Below, one piece after another: positions 35,455 to 44,873 of a stretch of 64,000 nt of DNA. This stretch comes from Stenotrophomonas lactitubi (lineage in GTDB: Bacteria > Pseudomonadota > Gammaproteobacteria > Xanthomonadales > Xanthomonadaceae), in NCBI RefSeq assembly GCF_002803515.1, contig NZ_PHQX01000002.1:378019-442018 (forward strand), in the 5' to 3' direction. Each line of letters begins with the position of its first letter. The stretch's first letter is position 1. Both the position numbers and the translations under genes were made by a program. The notes below the pieces were generated by a model that was not told where the DNA came from, ran no database searches, and worked only from the letters and a program-made list of their open reading frames with translations.

Positions 35455-35844
35455 TTACTCGCCCTGGTACTGCTTTTCCTCGACCAGCGCCGAACCGGCG
35501 ACACGGTTGATCTCGTTCTTCACCTGCACGCGTTCGCCATTGGTGCCGTACACGCCGCGCGCCAGCTGGATGAACGCCGCGTCGAACACCTGCGCCGCTT
35601 CCTTGTCGCGCAGCTGGTCCTGGATCTCCCACATGCGCTCGTTGATGGCCTTCAGCTGCGTCTTCAGCGCGGCCAGTGCCGGCTGTGCCTCAAGCTGCTG
35701 CTGCAGCAGCGGCAGCAGGCCGTCAAGTTCGGTGTGCACGTTGGCCAGCTTGGTCGCATCGTCGATGCGCTCGGCCTTGATCTCGAGAATGGTGATCTTG
35801 TCGATCAGCTCGCCGATCGATACCGGGGTCAGGATGGCGTCCAC
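35455..35844 (-). CDS. DUF6165-type conserved hypothetical protein
   Basis: 129 residues, starting at a GTG with AGGAA about 10 bases upstream. It is predominantly helical, with IGELIDKITILEIKAERI, LKAINERMWEIQDQLRDKE and ARGVYGTNGERVQVKNEIN. The pattern matches a small widespread family found near surface polysaccharide genes in other bacteria, here without such neighbours. Function unknown. It is convergent with the LuxR regulator. Confidence 0.8.
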   Translation of the reverse strand: MDAILTPVSIGELIDKITILEIKAERIDDATKLANVHTELDGLLPLLQQQLEAQPALAALKTQLKAINERMWEIQDQLRDKEAAQVFDAAFIQLARGVYGTNGERVQVKNEINRVAGSALVEEKQYQGE

Positions 35845-36010
35845 GTGGTTGGTTCCTGGAAATAGGCCTGCATGATACCGCGCTCGTTGCGGCGCGGATT
35901 TACGCTGAATTTGCGCTGGCGCGACGGCATCGCCATCGAACCGTTACGGCCATGCCGTCGACACTGCCGTCCCGGGCGGACAGACCGCCTTCGACGAGGA
36001 AGTGAGTGCA

Positions 36011-36709
36011 GTGAAGAGCAAGGGGATGATCGTGGCCAGCGCGACCGCACTGGCGGGGCTGCTGTGCGCCGGCAGCGTGCAGGCGCAGGTACAGGTGAGT
36101 GGCACGGCGGCAGTGACCAGCGACTATGTGTGGCGCGGCAGCTCGCAGAGCGACGGCGATCCAGCCGCGCAGGTGGGGGCAAAGGTGACGGTGGGGTCGG
36201 GCTGGTATGCCAGCGCGTGGGGCTCGAATGTCTCGTTCACGCCGGACAACGGTGCACGCAGCGAGTTCGATCTCGTCGCCGGCTGGTCCGGCGCGCTGTC
36301 GCCGGACTGGAGCCTGGATGCGAACCTCACCCGTTATGTCTATCCGGGTACCGGTCGCGCACTGGACTGGACCGAACTCAATGTCACCACCACCTGGAAG
36401 CAACGCGCCTGGCTGCAGGTCGCCCACTCCAACGATGCGCTGGCCGGCGGCCGTCGCGGCACCTACGCGCAGCTGGGCGTGCGGGTGCCGTTGAACGAGC
36501 GCGTGCGCCTGGAAGCAGCGGTGGGGCAGTACTGGCTGGCCACCGCGCAGGGGCCGGACTACCTGCATGGCCAGCTCAGTGCCATCGCCACGTTGACGCC
36601 GGCCTGGGAACTGCGCGCCACCGTGCATGACACCGACAGCGCCGCCAAGCGGCTGTTCCCGGGCAATGCCGGTGGACGCTGGGAGCTGGCGCTGCAGGGC
36701 AGCTTCTAG
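36011..36709 (+). CDS. TorF-family putative porin
   Basis: About 232 residues, starting at GTG 36011 with GAGGA ten bases upstream (GTG 36002 is too close to that site). The signal peptide ends in GSVQAQ. The mature part is all-beta, with the family hallmark VTSDYVWRGSSQSDGDPAAQ and repeated aromatic strand ends (SWGSNVSF, DLVAGWSG), and a C-terminal WELALQGSF. It is an outer-membrane beta-barrel of unknown selectivity. Confidence 0.87.
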   Translation: MKSKGMIVASATALAGLLCAGSVQAQVQVSGTAAVTSDYVWRGSSQSDGDPAAQVGAKVTVGSGWYASAWGSNVSFTPDNGARSEFDLVAGWSGALSPDWSLDANLTRYVYPGTGRALDWTELNVTTTWKQRAWLQVAHSNDALAGGRRGTYAQLGVRVPLNERVRLEAAVGQYWLATAQGPDYLHGQLSAIATLTPAWELRATVHDTDSAAKRLFPGNAGGRWELALQGSF

Positions 36710-36718
36710 TCGGCCGAT

Positions 36719-36744
36719 ACTGCCTGGCGGGGGCGCCAGGCAGT
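36719..36744. terminator. Hairpin between the porin and the YehS-like gene
   Basis: ACTGCCTGGCG and CGCCAGGCAGT pair around a four-base loop in the convergent gap. It lacks a T run, so it may be a weak bidirectional terminator. Confidence 0.5.
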
Positions 36745-36815
36745 GGGCAGTCGCACCAGAAGGGCCAGTACCGTCACCGCGGTACCGGCCGCACGCGCCT
36801 TCGTCGATGCCGTGC

Positions 36816-37283
36816 TCAGCCGCGCAGGCGCAGGCTCAGGCCCTTGAGGAAGTTGCGCAGCATCTGGTCCAGGCAGCGCCGATAGTTCTTGTGGCCGGGC
36901 TGGCGGAACAGCGCGCCGAGTTCGGATTTGGAGACAGTGAAGCCGATGCTGGTGAAGATCTCCATCATGTCGACATCGCGCAGCTGGAAGGCCACACGCA
37001 GCTTCTTCAGCACCAGGTTGTTGTCGATGCGGGTTTCCACCGTGCGCGGCGCCTGGCCCTCATCCTGGCCGCGCAGGTGCAGGATCAGGCCATCGAGGAA
37101 GTGCGCCAGCGCACTGTCGCTCATCGGCTGGAAGCCCGGCTCGTCTTCACGCAGCAGCCAGGCCTTGGCCTGCTCGACATCCACCTCGAACGCCGGATCG
37201 GCCATCTGGCACAGGGTCACCACGTGGTGGTCGCCGAGGTCCAGGGAGTAGCGCACGCTGCGCAGCACATCGTTATTGATCAT
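36816..37283 (-). CDS. DUF1456 family protein (YehS-like)
   Basis: 155 residues starting MINNDVLRSVRYSLDLGD, with the duplicated family pattern N-D-V/L-R-x-(L/V)-R near residue 4 and again at IDNNLVLKKLRVAFQLRD, and the C-terminal FRQPGHKNYRRCLDQMLRNFLKGL. YehS proteins are conserved cytosolic proteins without known function. The start at 37283 is set by family alignment; open frame continues upstream. Confidence 0.92.
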   Translation of the reverse strand: MINNDVLRSVRYSLDLGDHHVVTLCQMADPAFEVDVEQAKAWLLREDEPGFQPMSDSALAHFLDGLILHLRGQDEGQAPRTVETRIDNNLVLKKLRVAFQLRDVDMMEIFTSIGFTVSKSELGALFRQPGHKNYRRCLDQMLRNFLKGLSLRLRG

Positions 37284-37368
37284 GGCCCATTGTACCGGCC
37301 CGGCGGCTGTAACCGGACTGTCACCGGATTGCAGCATCGTGAGCGCTGTTCTGCAGGGATTCCCTTCG

Positions 37369-37863
37369 ATGCGCCGGTACCTCCTCTCCCTTCTGCTGGT
37401 CGCCAGCAGCTTCGCCGCGACCGCCCAGGACCGCTACGTACCCGTGGAGCAGCGTCTCAGCGCGGCCCAGCTGGCCGAAGTGGGCCTGGACGCGACCCAG
37501 CTGCAGACCCTGAACCGCGTGCTGCGCGAGGCCGAAGCATCTACGCCCGCCGCCGCCCGGGCGCCGGTTACCGCCAGCACCGGCGCGCCGCTGCCGGCCA
37601 ACGTTCCCGCCCCGGCGGCGATGCACCTGGGCCTGGAAGAGGGCCCGGTCAGCGCCCGCGTGGTCGGCGACGTTGCGGGCTGGGAACCGGGCACGGTGTT
37701 CAGCCTCGACAACGGCCAGCAGTGGCAGGTGATGAAGGGCCAGATGAAGCTGCGCAGGACCCTGCAGGCGCCGCAGATCGAGGTGATCCCGGGTATCGCC
37801 GGGCGCTGGTTCCTGCAGGTCGACGAAGACCTGCCGAAGGCACGCGTGTTCCGCCTGCGCTGA
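37369..37863 (+). CDS. Secreted hypothetical protein
   Basis: 164 residues. An AGGGA precedes ATG 37369, which starts a signal peptide MRRYLLSLLLVASSFAATAQ. The mature protein has an N-terminal helix (SAAQLAEVGLDATQLQTLNRVLRE), an Ala/Pro-rich linker and a compact beta domain (FSLDNGQQWQVMKGQMKL; FLQVDEDLPKARVFRLR). FSLDNGQQW is reminiscent of small periplasmic OB-like domains. No annotated family recognised. Confidence 0.8.
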   Translation: MRRYLLSLLLVASSFAATAQDRYVPVEQRLSAAQLAEVGLDATQLQTLNRVLREAEASTPAAARAPVTASTGAPLPANVPAPAAMHLGLEEGPVSARVVGDVAGWEPGTVFSLDNGQQWQVMKGQMKLRRTLQAPQIEVIPGIAGRWFLQVDEDLPKARVFRLR

Positions 37864-37951
37864 CCGCGCGCACCGCAGCGGGCCGATCAGGCAACGCAGC
37901 CGTGGACCGAGGGTGCCAGAATGGCGGTCTGGTTTCCCACGGAGTTGTCTG

Positions 37952-38704
37952 ATGACCCGAACCGTCCTGATTACCGGCGCCACGTCCGGCTTCGGCGCCG
38001 CTGCCGTCCACCGCTTCGCCCAGGCGGGCTGGAAAGTGATCGCCACCGGCCGTCGCAGCGAACGCCTGCAGCCGCTGGTCGAGCGTTACGGCAAGGAGGT
38101 GGTGCACGCGGCCGTGTTCGACGTGCGTGATCCGGTCGCGATGGAAGCGGCGCTGCTGGCCCTGCCGCCGGCCTTCGGCGACATCGACCTGCTGGTCAAC
38201 AATGCGGGTCTCGCCCAGGGCACCGCGCCGGCGCAGAGCGCCAGCCTGAAGGACTGGACGACGATGATCGACACCAACATCACCGCGCTGGTCACCCTGA
38301 CCCATCGCCTGTTGCCGCAGCTGGTGGAGCGCAAGGGCGCCATCATCAACATTTCGTCGGTGGCCGGTGTCTATCCGTATCCGGGCGGCAATGCCTATGG
38401 CGGCACCAAGGCCTTCGTCAGCCAGTTCTCGCTGGGCCTGCGTTCGGACCTGCACGGTACCGGCGTGCGGGTGACCACCATCGAGCCGGGCATGGCCGAA
38501 ACCGAGTTCACCGTGGTCCGCACCCATGGCGACCAGGTCGCGTCGGACAAGCTGTATACCGGCGCCAACCCGATGACCGCCGAGGACATCGCCGAGCAGA
38601 TCTTCTGGGTAGCGAGCCTGCCGCCGCACCTGAACATCAATCGCCTGGAGCTGATGCCGGTCAGCCAGTCGTTCGCCGGCTTCCAGGTTGCCCGCGAGGG
38701 CTGA
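37952..38704 (+). CDS. ydfG: SDR-family NADP(+)-dependent oxidoreductase, YdfG type
   Basis: 250 residues. The classical short-chain dehydrogenase layout is intact: TGATSGFGAA nucleotide-binding loop at the N-terminus, NNAG motif, catalytic Ser in NISSVAGVYPYPGG and Tyr/Lys in YGGTKAF, then EPGMAETEF. E. coli YdfG oxidises L-allo-threonine and serine analogues and reduces malonic semialdehyde; the strong similarity supports that role. Monocistronic, followed by a symmetrical terminator. Confidence 0.93.
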   Translation: MTRTVLITGATSGFGAAAVHRFAQAGWKVIATGRRSERLQPLVERYGKEVVHAAVFDVRDPVAMEAALLALPPAFGDIDLLVNNAGLAQGTAPAQSASLKDWTTMIDTNITALVTLTHRLLPQLVERKGAIINISSVAGVYPYPGGNAYGGTKAFVSQFSLGLRSDLHGTGVRVTTIEPGMAETEFTVVRTHGDQVASDKLYTGANPMTAEDIAEQIFWVASLPPHLNINRLELMPVSQSFAGFQVAREG

Positions 38705-38730
38705 TCTGCGCCCTGGATGCGTACAGGCAA

Positions 38731-38757
38731 AAAAAAGCCGGGCAACGCCCGGCTTTT
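38731..38757. terminator. Bidirectional intrinsic terminator between ydfG and the SPOR gene
   Basis: AAAAGCCGGGC and GCCCGGCTTTT flank a three-base loop, so a T run follows the stem in both directions. It lies between convergent genes. Confidence 0.92.
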
Positions 38758-38774
38758 CATTCATGCCCGCAGAC

Positions 38775-39662
38775 TTACTGCGCCTTGATCGCCATCGCCT
38801 GCAGGCCGGTGCCATCCAGCTTCTGCTTGGCTTCGGAAAGCTCACCGGCGCTGCCATAGGGCCCCATGCGTACGCGGTACACGGTCTTGCCGTTGATCTG
38901 CGCCGATTCCACGCGTGCAGCCAGGCCCATCATCGCCAGCTTGGCCTTGGTCGCTTCAGCATCACCGGAAGCGCCGAATGCACCTGCCTGCAGGATGTAG
39001 CGGGCATTGTCGGCCGGTGCCGGGGCTGCCGCAGCGCTGGCGGCGGCCGGCGCGGCTTCGCTGCGTGCCGCAGGAGCGGCGGCAACGGTGCTGGCCGGCG
39101 CGGTGGTGCCGGCTGCCGGCGTCGCTGCTGTCGGGCGTTCACTTACCGGGGTCGGCAGCGGACGGCTGGTGGCGGTCACCGGTGCGGTGCTGGCAACGCT
39201 CGCCGTCGCCGCAGGTGCGGCGGCCGCAACCGCCGGCACCGGCTTGCCTTCCAGTGCGGCCTGCGCGCGCTGCGCTTCGGCCTTGGCCCGGCGCTGGTCT
39301 TCGGCACGCGCGCTGGCGGCCAGTTCGGCGTCGGACATTTCAACTTCCTTGCCCGGCAGCAGGGTGTAGAAGTCGTACTGGGTGGCGGCCGGCTTTTCCG
39401 GTTCGGCCGGTTTCGGCGTGGCCGGCTGTGCGGCCGGCTGGGTGCCGACATCGCTTTCGCCATCGGCCACCGGCGCCGGCTGCGCGTTCGGGTTCGGCTG
39501 CGGACCGGCGCGCAGGAAGCCATCGCCCTCGCCCTTGAACAGGTTCGGCGCCGCCAGGAACACCACGGCGGCGATCGCCACGCCGGCAACCAGCCACACC
39601 CATCCGGGCGTGCCTTGGCTGCTGTTGCGCCGAGCCTGTGTCTTGCCGCGTCGTGCTGCCAT
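38775..39662 (-). CDS. SPOR-domain protein (FtsN-like)
   Basis: 295 residues. A short basic cytoplasmic N-terminus and one span (WVWLVAGVAIAAVVFLAAPNLF, about 21-42) lead to a long Ala/Pro-rich periplasmic linker (about 55-210). The C-terminal SPOR domain (about 218-293) has YILQAGAFGASGDAEATKAKL and YRVRMGPYGSAGEL. SPOR domains bind septal glycan lacking stem peptides, so a role in division is likely. It follows argS by 21 bases, a xanthomonad arrangement, and is probably cotranscribed. Confidence 0.92.
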   Translation of the reverse strand: MAARRGKTQARRNSSQGTPGWVWLVAGVAIAAVVFLAAPNLFKGEGDGFLRAGPQPNPNAQPAPVADGESDVGTQPAAQPATPKPAEPEKPAATQYDFYTLLPGKEVEMSDAELAASARAEDQRRAKAEAQRAQAALEGKPVPAVAAAAPAATASVASTAPVTATSRPLPTPVSERPTAATPAAGTTAPASTVAAAPAARSEAAPAAASAAAAPAPADNARYILQAGAFGASGDAEATKAKLAMMGLAARVESAQINGKTVYRVRMGPYGSAGELSEAKQKLDGTGLQAMAIKAQ

Positions 39663-39683
39663 GTCTACTGCGTCTCCTGAGAC

Positions 39684-41372
39684 TTACATTTTTTCCGGGG
39701 CGGAAACGCCCAGGAGGTCGAGGCCGTTGGCCAGTACCTGGCGCGCTGCGCAGGCCAGGGTCAACTTGGCATTGCGATCGGTCGCGTCGTCCACCAGCAC
39801 CGGCGTCCCGTGATACCACGTGTGGAAGGCGTGTGCCAATTCGCGCAGGTACTGCGCGACCAGGTGCGGCTCCAGCGCCACGCCGGCCGCTTCCACCACT
39901 TCCGGATAACGCGAGATCTCGTTCATCAGGGCCAGCGATGCGTCATCGTCCAGACGGCCCAGGTTGGACAGGCCAGTACCCTGTTCGTAGACCAGACCCT
40001 TCTCCTGCGCCTGGCGCAGCAGGCTGCACACGCGGGCATGGGCGTACTGCACGTAGAACACCGGGTTGTCGTTGCTCTGCTGGCGGGCCAGGTCGATGTC
40101 GAAGGTCAGCTGCGAATCGGGCTTGCGCGCGATCAGGAACCAGCGGGTGGCATCGCGGCCGGCTTCTTCGATCAGGTCGCGCAGGGTGAAGTAGCTGCCG
40201 GCACGCTTGGACAGCTTCACTTCCTCGCCGCCGCGCATGACGGTCACCATCTGGTGCAGCACGTATTCCGGCCAGCCCTGCGGGATGCCCACTTCCATGG
40301 CCTGCAGGCCGGCACGCACGCGCGCCAGCGAACCGTGGTGGTCAGCGCCCAGCTCGGTGATCGCGCGCTCGTAGCCGCGCTGCCACTTCGACAGGTGGTA
40401 GGCCACGTCCGGCACGAAGTAGGTGAAGGTGCCGTCGGACTTGCGCATCACGCGGTCCTTGTCGTCACCGAAGTCGGTGCTGCGCAGCCACAGCGCGCCG
40501 CCTTCTTCATAGGTATGGCCGGACGCCTGCAGCTTGGCCACCGCCTCGGCCACCTTGCCGTCGGCGTACAGCGAGCTTTCCAGGAAGTAGATGTCGAAAT
40601 CCACGCCGAACGCGGCCAGGTCCAGGTTCTGCTCGTTGCGCAGGTAGGCCACGGCGAAGCGACGGATCGCCTGCATGTCGTCCGGGTCCTTGGCGCCAAC
40701 CACGAGGGTGCCTTCCAGGTCGACGCTGGCGCCGGACATGTAGGCGCGCGCCACGTCGGCGATGTAGTCGCCGCGATAGCCGCCTTCCGGCCAGCCTTCC
40801 TGGTCCGGAACGATGCCTTTCACCCGGGCCTGGGTCGACAGCGCCAGGTTCTCGATCTGCACGCCGGCATCGTTGTAGTAGAACTCGCGCTTGGCGTTCC
40901 AGCCGTTGGCATCGAGCACGCGTGCCACGCAGTCGCCGATGGCCGCAGCGCGGCCGTGGCCGACATGCAGGGGACCGGTCGGGTTGGCCGACACATACTC
41001 CACGCCCACCGTGCGGCCATTGCCGGACAGGTTGCGGCCGTAATCGGCGCCTTCCTTGATCACGGTGACGGCTTCACGCTGGTACGCGGCCGGTGCCAGG
41101 TGGAAATTGATGAAACCGGGGCCGGCGATCTCGACCTTGCTGACGTCTTCGCTGCGCGGCAGCGCCTCGACCAGCGCCTGCGCCACTGCGCGCGGATTGC
41201 TGCGCGCGGCTTTGGCCAGCAGCATCGCGGCGTTGGTGGCGAAGTCGCCATGGTCGCGGGTCTTCGGGCGCTCGACCACGAAGTCCGGCGGCAGGGAGTC
41301 GACGGGCAGGGTGCCATTGGCGCGCAAGGCTTCGATGCCTTGGCTGATCAGGGCGCGGAGGAGATTTTTCAC
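39684..41372 (-). CDS. argS: Arginine--tRNA ligase
   Basis: 562 residues starting at GTG ([16 protein letters not shown]). The class I HIGH motif is [13 protein letters not shown]; the KMSKS-equivalent is [12 protein letters not shown]. The C-terminal anticodon domain contains the family patterns [13 protein letters not shown] and [15 protein letters not shown]. It charges tRNA-Arg and requires tRNA for amino-acid activation in known members. Upstream in-frame ATG codons exist (to 41456), but family alignment favours 41372. Confidence 0.96.
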   Translation of the reverse strand: MKNLLRALISQGIEALRANGTLPVDSLPPDFVVERPKTRDHGDFATNAAMLLAKAARSNPRAVAQALVEALPRSEDVSKVEIAGPGFINFHLAPAAYQREAVTVIKEGADYGRNLSGNGRTVGVEYVSANPTGPLHVGHGRAAAIGDCVARVLDANGWNAKREFYYNDAGVQIENLALSTQARVKGIVPDQEGWPEGGYRGDYIADVARAYMSGASVDLEGTLVVGAKDPDDMQAIRRFAVAYLRNEQNLDLAAFGVDFDIYFLESSLYADGKVAEAVAKLQASGHTYEEGGALWLRSTDFGDDKDRVMRKSDGTFTYFVPDVAYHLSKWQRGYERAITELGADHHGSLARVRAGLQAMEVGIPQGWPEYVLHQMVTVMRGGEEVKLSKRAGSYFTLRDLIEEAGRDATRWFLIARKPDSQLTFDIDLARQQSNDNPVFYVQYAHARVCSLLRQAQEKGLVYEQGTGLSNLGRLDDDASLALMNEISRYPEVVEAAGVALEPHLVAQYLRELAHAFHTWYHGTPVLVDDATDRNAKLTLACAARQVLANGLDLLGVSAPEKM

Positions 41373-41486
41373 GAGGCCTGCTGTGAGAATGAGCGGCGGA
41401 ATCGCCCATTTTAGCGCAGATGCCGGCCCCAACGCTGACCGGGGCCTGCCTGCCAAGGCAGGCGTGGCCGCCTGCTGCCGCGGGGA

Positions 41487-42191
41487 TCATCCGACCAGAC
41501 GGGCCTGAAGCGGCGGTAGGAGACCCCGTTCAGCAAACGAAACGGGACGCCCCTCGCCCACCACGAAGTGGTCCAGCAGGCGGATGTCGACCAGGGCGAG
41601 GGCCCGATGCAGCTCTTCGGTGATCTGTGCGTCGGCGGCCGAGGGTTCCGGGTCGCCGGAGGGGTGGTTATGGCTGAGGATGACCGCGGCGGCGTTGTGC
41701 AGCAGGGCTCTGCGGACCACTTCGCGGGGGTAGACCGGGGCTGCGTTGATGGTGCCGGCGAACAGTTCCTCGCAGGCGATCAGGCGGTGGCGGTTGTCCA
41801 GGAACAGGACCACGAACAGCTCCCGGGCCTGCCCGCGCAGACGGTGCTGCAGGTAGCGGCCGACGGTCACGGGATTGTTGCCGACCGCTTCGCCCTGCTG
41901 CAGTTCAGCGGCCAGGTAGCGGTGGGCCAGTTCCAGCCCTGCGGCCAGCGTGCAGCTGCGCGCCGGCCCCAACCCAGGCAGTTTCGACAGTTCGCGGGCG
42001 GGGCGGTCCAGCAGCACCCGCAATGGACCGTGGGCGAGCAACAGGTCGCGCGCGGTCTGTACGGCGTCCCGGCCGCCAATGCCGGAACCCAGGAACAGGG
42101 CCAGCAGTTCGGCGTCGGACAGTGACGTGGGCCCCCGGGCCAGCAGCTTCTCGCGGGGGCGCTCTTCTTCGGGCCATTCATGGATGGGCAT
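41487..42191 (-). CDS. radC: RadC-family JAB1/MPN domain protein
   Basis: 234 residues. An N-terminal helix-hairpin-helix-like UPF0758 region ([34 protein letters not shown]) precedes an MPN/JAMM domain with [14 protein letters not shown]. Despite the historic name, a repair role in E. coli was not confirmed; a metalloprotease or nuclease-like role is suggested by the JAMM site. The chosen ATG starts [17 protein letters not shown], the usual family N-terminus. In Pseudomonas the same radC-coaBC-dut-algC order occurs, here with a regulator gene inserted between. Confidence 0.92.
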   Translation of the reverse strand: MPIHEWPEEERPREKLLARGPTSLSDAELLALFLGSGIGGRDAVQTARDLLLAHGPLRVLLDRPARELSKLPGLGPARSCTLAAGLELAHRYLAAELQQGEAVGNNPVTVGRYLQHRLRGQARELFVVLFLDNRHRLIACEELFAGTINAAPVYPREVVRRALLHNAAAVILSHNHPSGDPEPSAADAQITEELHRALALVDIRLLDHFVVGEGRPVSFAERGLLPPLQARLVG

Positions 42192-42262
42192 GGTGCCCAT
42201 CATGGCGATCATCGCCGACCGCTCCCATAAGCGCTTGCCGTACCCGTGGGTCGGCCAAGTCC

Positions 42263-42889
42263 TCAATCGCGCCGGGTCTGCAGGTAGTCGTACAGCTCCT
42301 GGTTGTTCTGCAGGCCCAGCTTGCGCATGGCTTCGGCCTTCTGCCGGCTGATCGTCTTCGGGCTGCGCCCGCTGCGGTCGGCGATGGCATTGATGTTCAG
42401 GCCGTCGGTCAGCAGTTGCAGCACTTCCAGTTCGCGTGTCGACAACGCGGCCGGTGGATGCGGGAACAGCAGATCGCGGGCCTGCAGGTGGCGCCGCAGC
42501 TGATCGGAAACGAATATCTGCCCTGCCATGGCGGCATGCAGGGCCTGCGGCAACTCGGCGAAGTCGGCGCTCTTGTCGACCAGGCCGTGTACGCCATCGC
42601 GTAGCAGGCCATCGAGCAACCCCGGGTGCCTGGCCCCGGTCAGCACCACCACGGGAAGTTCGGGATGGCGTTGGCGCAGCACGGCCAGCAGTGCGGGACC
42701 GTCCGGGCCCGGGCCGGGCATGGACAGGTCGGTGAGTACGGCATGGCAGGGCTGCTGTATCAGCAGCTGCAGCAGTCCAGCACCGTCGGCAGCGGCACCG
42801 GCCACGTCCATCTGGTGACGCTCGAGCACGATTCGGATGCCGTGCAGGACGACCGGATGGTCGTCGGCAATGATGATGCGCGGTTGCAC
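42263..42889 (-). CDS. Orphan NarL-type response regulator
   Basis: 208 residues, starting at a GTG with AGGAG eight bases upstream. The receiver domain has Asp9/Asp10, phospho-acceptor Asp54 ([11 protein letters not shown]) and Lys in GLVDKSADF. The LuxR helix-turn-helix has [15 protein letters not shown] and [19 protein letters not shown]. The arrangement resembles BvgA/RcsB-type regulators. No kinase gene is adjacent. It lies between radC and coaBC, interrupting an otherwise conserved order, and is divergent from coaBC. Confidence 0.9.
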   Translation of the reverse strand: MQPRIIIADDHPVVLHGIRIVLERHQMDVAGAAADGAGLLQLLIQQPCHAVLTDLSMPGPGPDGPALLAVLRQRHPELPVVVLTGARHPGLLDGLLRDGVHGLVDKSADFAELPQALHAAMAGQIFVSDQLRRHLQARDLLFPHPPAALSTRELEVLQLLTDGLNINAIADRSGRSPKTISRQKAEAMRKLGLQNNQELYDYLQTRRD

Positions 42890-43113
42890 GGGGAACTCCT
42901 GGGAAATCGAACGGCACACCTGGGTGGCCAGCGATGATTCTGCAAAGCGGGGACGCGAAGAGGTATAGGAAAGTTCCGAATCGGCATGCAGCAAACCCGG
43001 AAAACTCCCTGGGGGCTGTCCATGTGCTGATAGCCGCCCGCTATGTGCCGCGTGCACCGGGAGGTTGCTGGCCTTCGGGTAAGCTAACGCCCTCGTTTGC
43101 ACAGGAATTCCAG

Positions 43114-44376
43114 GTGGCTGATTCTCCCAACGCTTCCCCGACGCGGATCCGCGCGCTGGAAGGCCAGAAACTGCTCTTGTGTGTCGGCGGCGGGATCGCG
43201 GCCTACAAGGCCCTGGAACTGGTTCGACGCCTGCGTGATGCCGGTGCGCTGGTACAGGTGGCGATGACGGCCGGCGCCCAGCAGTTCGTCACACCACTCA
43301 GCTTCCAGGCCCTTTCCGGCCAGCCGACCCGCACCACGTTGTGGGACAGCGCGGCCGAACAGGCCATGGGCCACATTGAACTGGCACGCTGGGCCGATCG
43401 CATCGTGATCGCGCCGGGCACCGCCGACCTGCTGGCACGCCTGGCCCAGGGCCACGCCGACGACCTGGTCAGCACCCTGTGCCTGGCCAGCACCGCGCCG
43501 CTGACCGTGTGCCCGGCGATGAACCATCGGATGTGGCTGCATCCGGCCACCCAGGCCAATATCGCCCTGCTGCGCCAGCGTGGCGCGCAGGTGATCGGTC
43601 CGGTCGATGGGCCGCTGGCCGAAGGCGAATCCGGCCCCGGCCGTCTGGCCGAGCCGGGCGACATCGTCGCCGCCCTGGCCGCCAACGGCACTGCTGCCGC
43701 AGCCGCTGCGGCGCCGGAAACGCATGCGCTGCAGGGTCTGCGCCTGCTGATCAGCGCCGGCCCGACCTATGAAGACATCGATCCGGTGCGTTACGTGGGC
43801 AACCGCAGCAGCGGCAAGATGGGGTACGCGCTGGCCGCCGCTGCCGCCGGGCTCGGTGCCCAGGTGGTGCTGGTCAGTGGCCCGGTGCAGCTGCCGACGC
43901 CGCCCGGCGTGCAGCGCATCGATGTGCGCTCTGCGGCGCAGATGCGCGAGGCGGTACTGAATGCGCTGCCGGCCGACATCTACATCGGCGCTGCTGCCGT
44001 TTCCGATTACACCCCGCGCCAGGTGGCCGCGCAGAAGCTGAAGAAGACTGCCGACAGCCAGTCGCTGGTGATCGAGCTGATGCGCACCCCGGACATCCTG
44101 GCCGAGGTTGCCGCGCAGACGCAGTCGTTGAAGCTGGTGGTCGGCTTTGCCGCCGAGACCCACGATGTGGAGAAATATGCGCGCGGCAAGCTGGTCGACA
44201 AGCGCCTGGACCTGGTGATCGCCAACCAGGTGGGTATCAGCGGCGGTGGTTTCGAAAGCGACAACAATGCCGCCACGGCCTTCTGGCAGGATGGCGAACA
44301 GGTATTCCCGGCTACTTCCAAGCGTGAGCTGGCCGAACAACTGCTGGCGCTGATCGCGCGGAGACTCCAGGCATGA
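43114..44376 (+). CDS. coaBC: Bifunctional phosphopantothenoylcysteine decarboxylase/synthetase
   Basis: 420 residues starting at GTG after AGGAATTCC. The N-terminal CoaC flavoprotein half has [16 protein letters not shown], the active-site His region [12 protein letters not shown] and PAMNHRMW. The CoaB half has [25 protein letters not shown] and a C-terminal VANQVG-like segment ([18 protein letters not shown]). It makes 4-phosphopantetheine for CoA. The stop overlaps the dut start (ATGA). Confidence 0.96.
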   Translation: MADSPNASPTRIRALEGQKLLLCVGGGIAAYKALELVRRLRDAGALVQVAMTAGAQQFVTPLSFQALSGQPTRTTLWDSAAEQAMGHIELARWADRIVIAPGTADLLARLAQGHADDLVSTLCLASTAPLTVCPAMNHRMWLHPATQANIALLRQRGAQVIGPVDGPLAEGESGPGRLAEPGDIVAALAANGTAAAAAAAPETHALQGLRLLISAGPTYEDIDPVRYVGNRSSGKMGYALAAAAAGLGAQVVLVSGPVQLPTPPGVQRIDVRSAAQMREAVLNALPADIYIGAAAVSDYTPRQVAAQKLKKTADSQSLVIELMRTPDILAEVAAQTQSLKLVVGFAAETHDVEKYARGKLVDKRLDLVIANQVGISGGGFESDNNAATAFWQDGEQVFPATSKRELAEQLLALIARRLQA

Positions 44377-44861
44377 CCCAGGCAAGCAACACCCACGGAT
44401 TCACCCCACAACCGTTGCAGGTCAAGCTGCTCGACCCGCGCTTCGGTGACAGCTGGCCGCTGCCGGCCTATGCCACCGAAGCCAGCGCCGGCATGGATCT
44501 GCGCGCGGCGCTGGAAACCGCGCTGACCCTGCAGCCGGGCGATACCGCACTGGTCCCCAGCGGGCTGGCCATCCATATCGCCGACCCGCATCTGTGTGCG
44601 GTGATCCTGCCGCGTTCGGGCCTGGGCCACCGCCATGGCATCGTGCTCGGCAACGGCACCGGCCTGATCGACGCCGACTACCAGGGGCCGCTGCTGATCA
44701 GTGTCTGGAACCGTGGCCGCGAGGCCTTCACCATCGAGCCGGGCGATCGCATCGCGCAGCTGGTGGTCGTGCCGATTGCCCGCGTCAGCCTGCAGGTGGT
44801 GGATACTTTCACCGACAGCGTGCGGGGAACGGGTGGATTCGGCCATACCGGGGTGCGTTGA
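44373..44861 (+). CDS. dut: dUTP diphosphatase
   Basis: 162 residues with all five trimeric dUTPase motifs: [37 protein letters not shown] and [10 protein letters not shown]. It hydrolyses dUTP to dUMP, keeping uracil out of DNA and feeding thymidylate synthesis. The start overlaps the coaBC stop by four bases and algC follows after 12 bases, so the three are one transcription unit. Confidence 0.97.
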   Translation: MTQASNTHGFTPQPLQVKLLDPRFGDSWPLPAYATEASAGMDLRAALETALTLQPGDTALVPSGLAIHIADPHLCAVILPRSGLGHRHGIVLGNGTGLIDADYQGPLLISVWNRGREAFTIEPGDRIAQLVVVPIARVSLQVVDTFTDSVRGTGGFGHTGVR

Positions 44862-44873
44862 CAGGGGACATCG

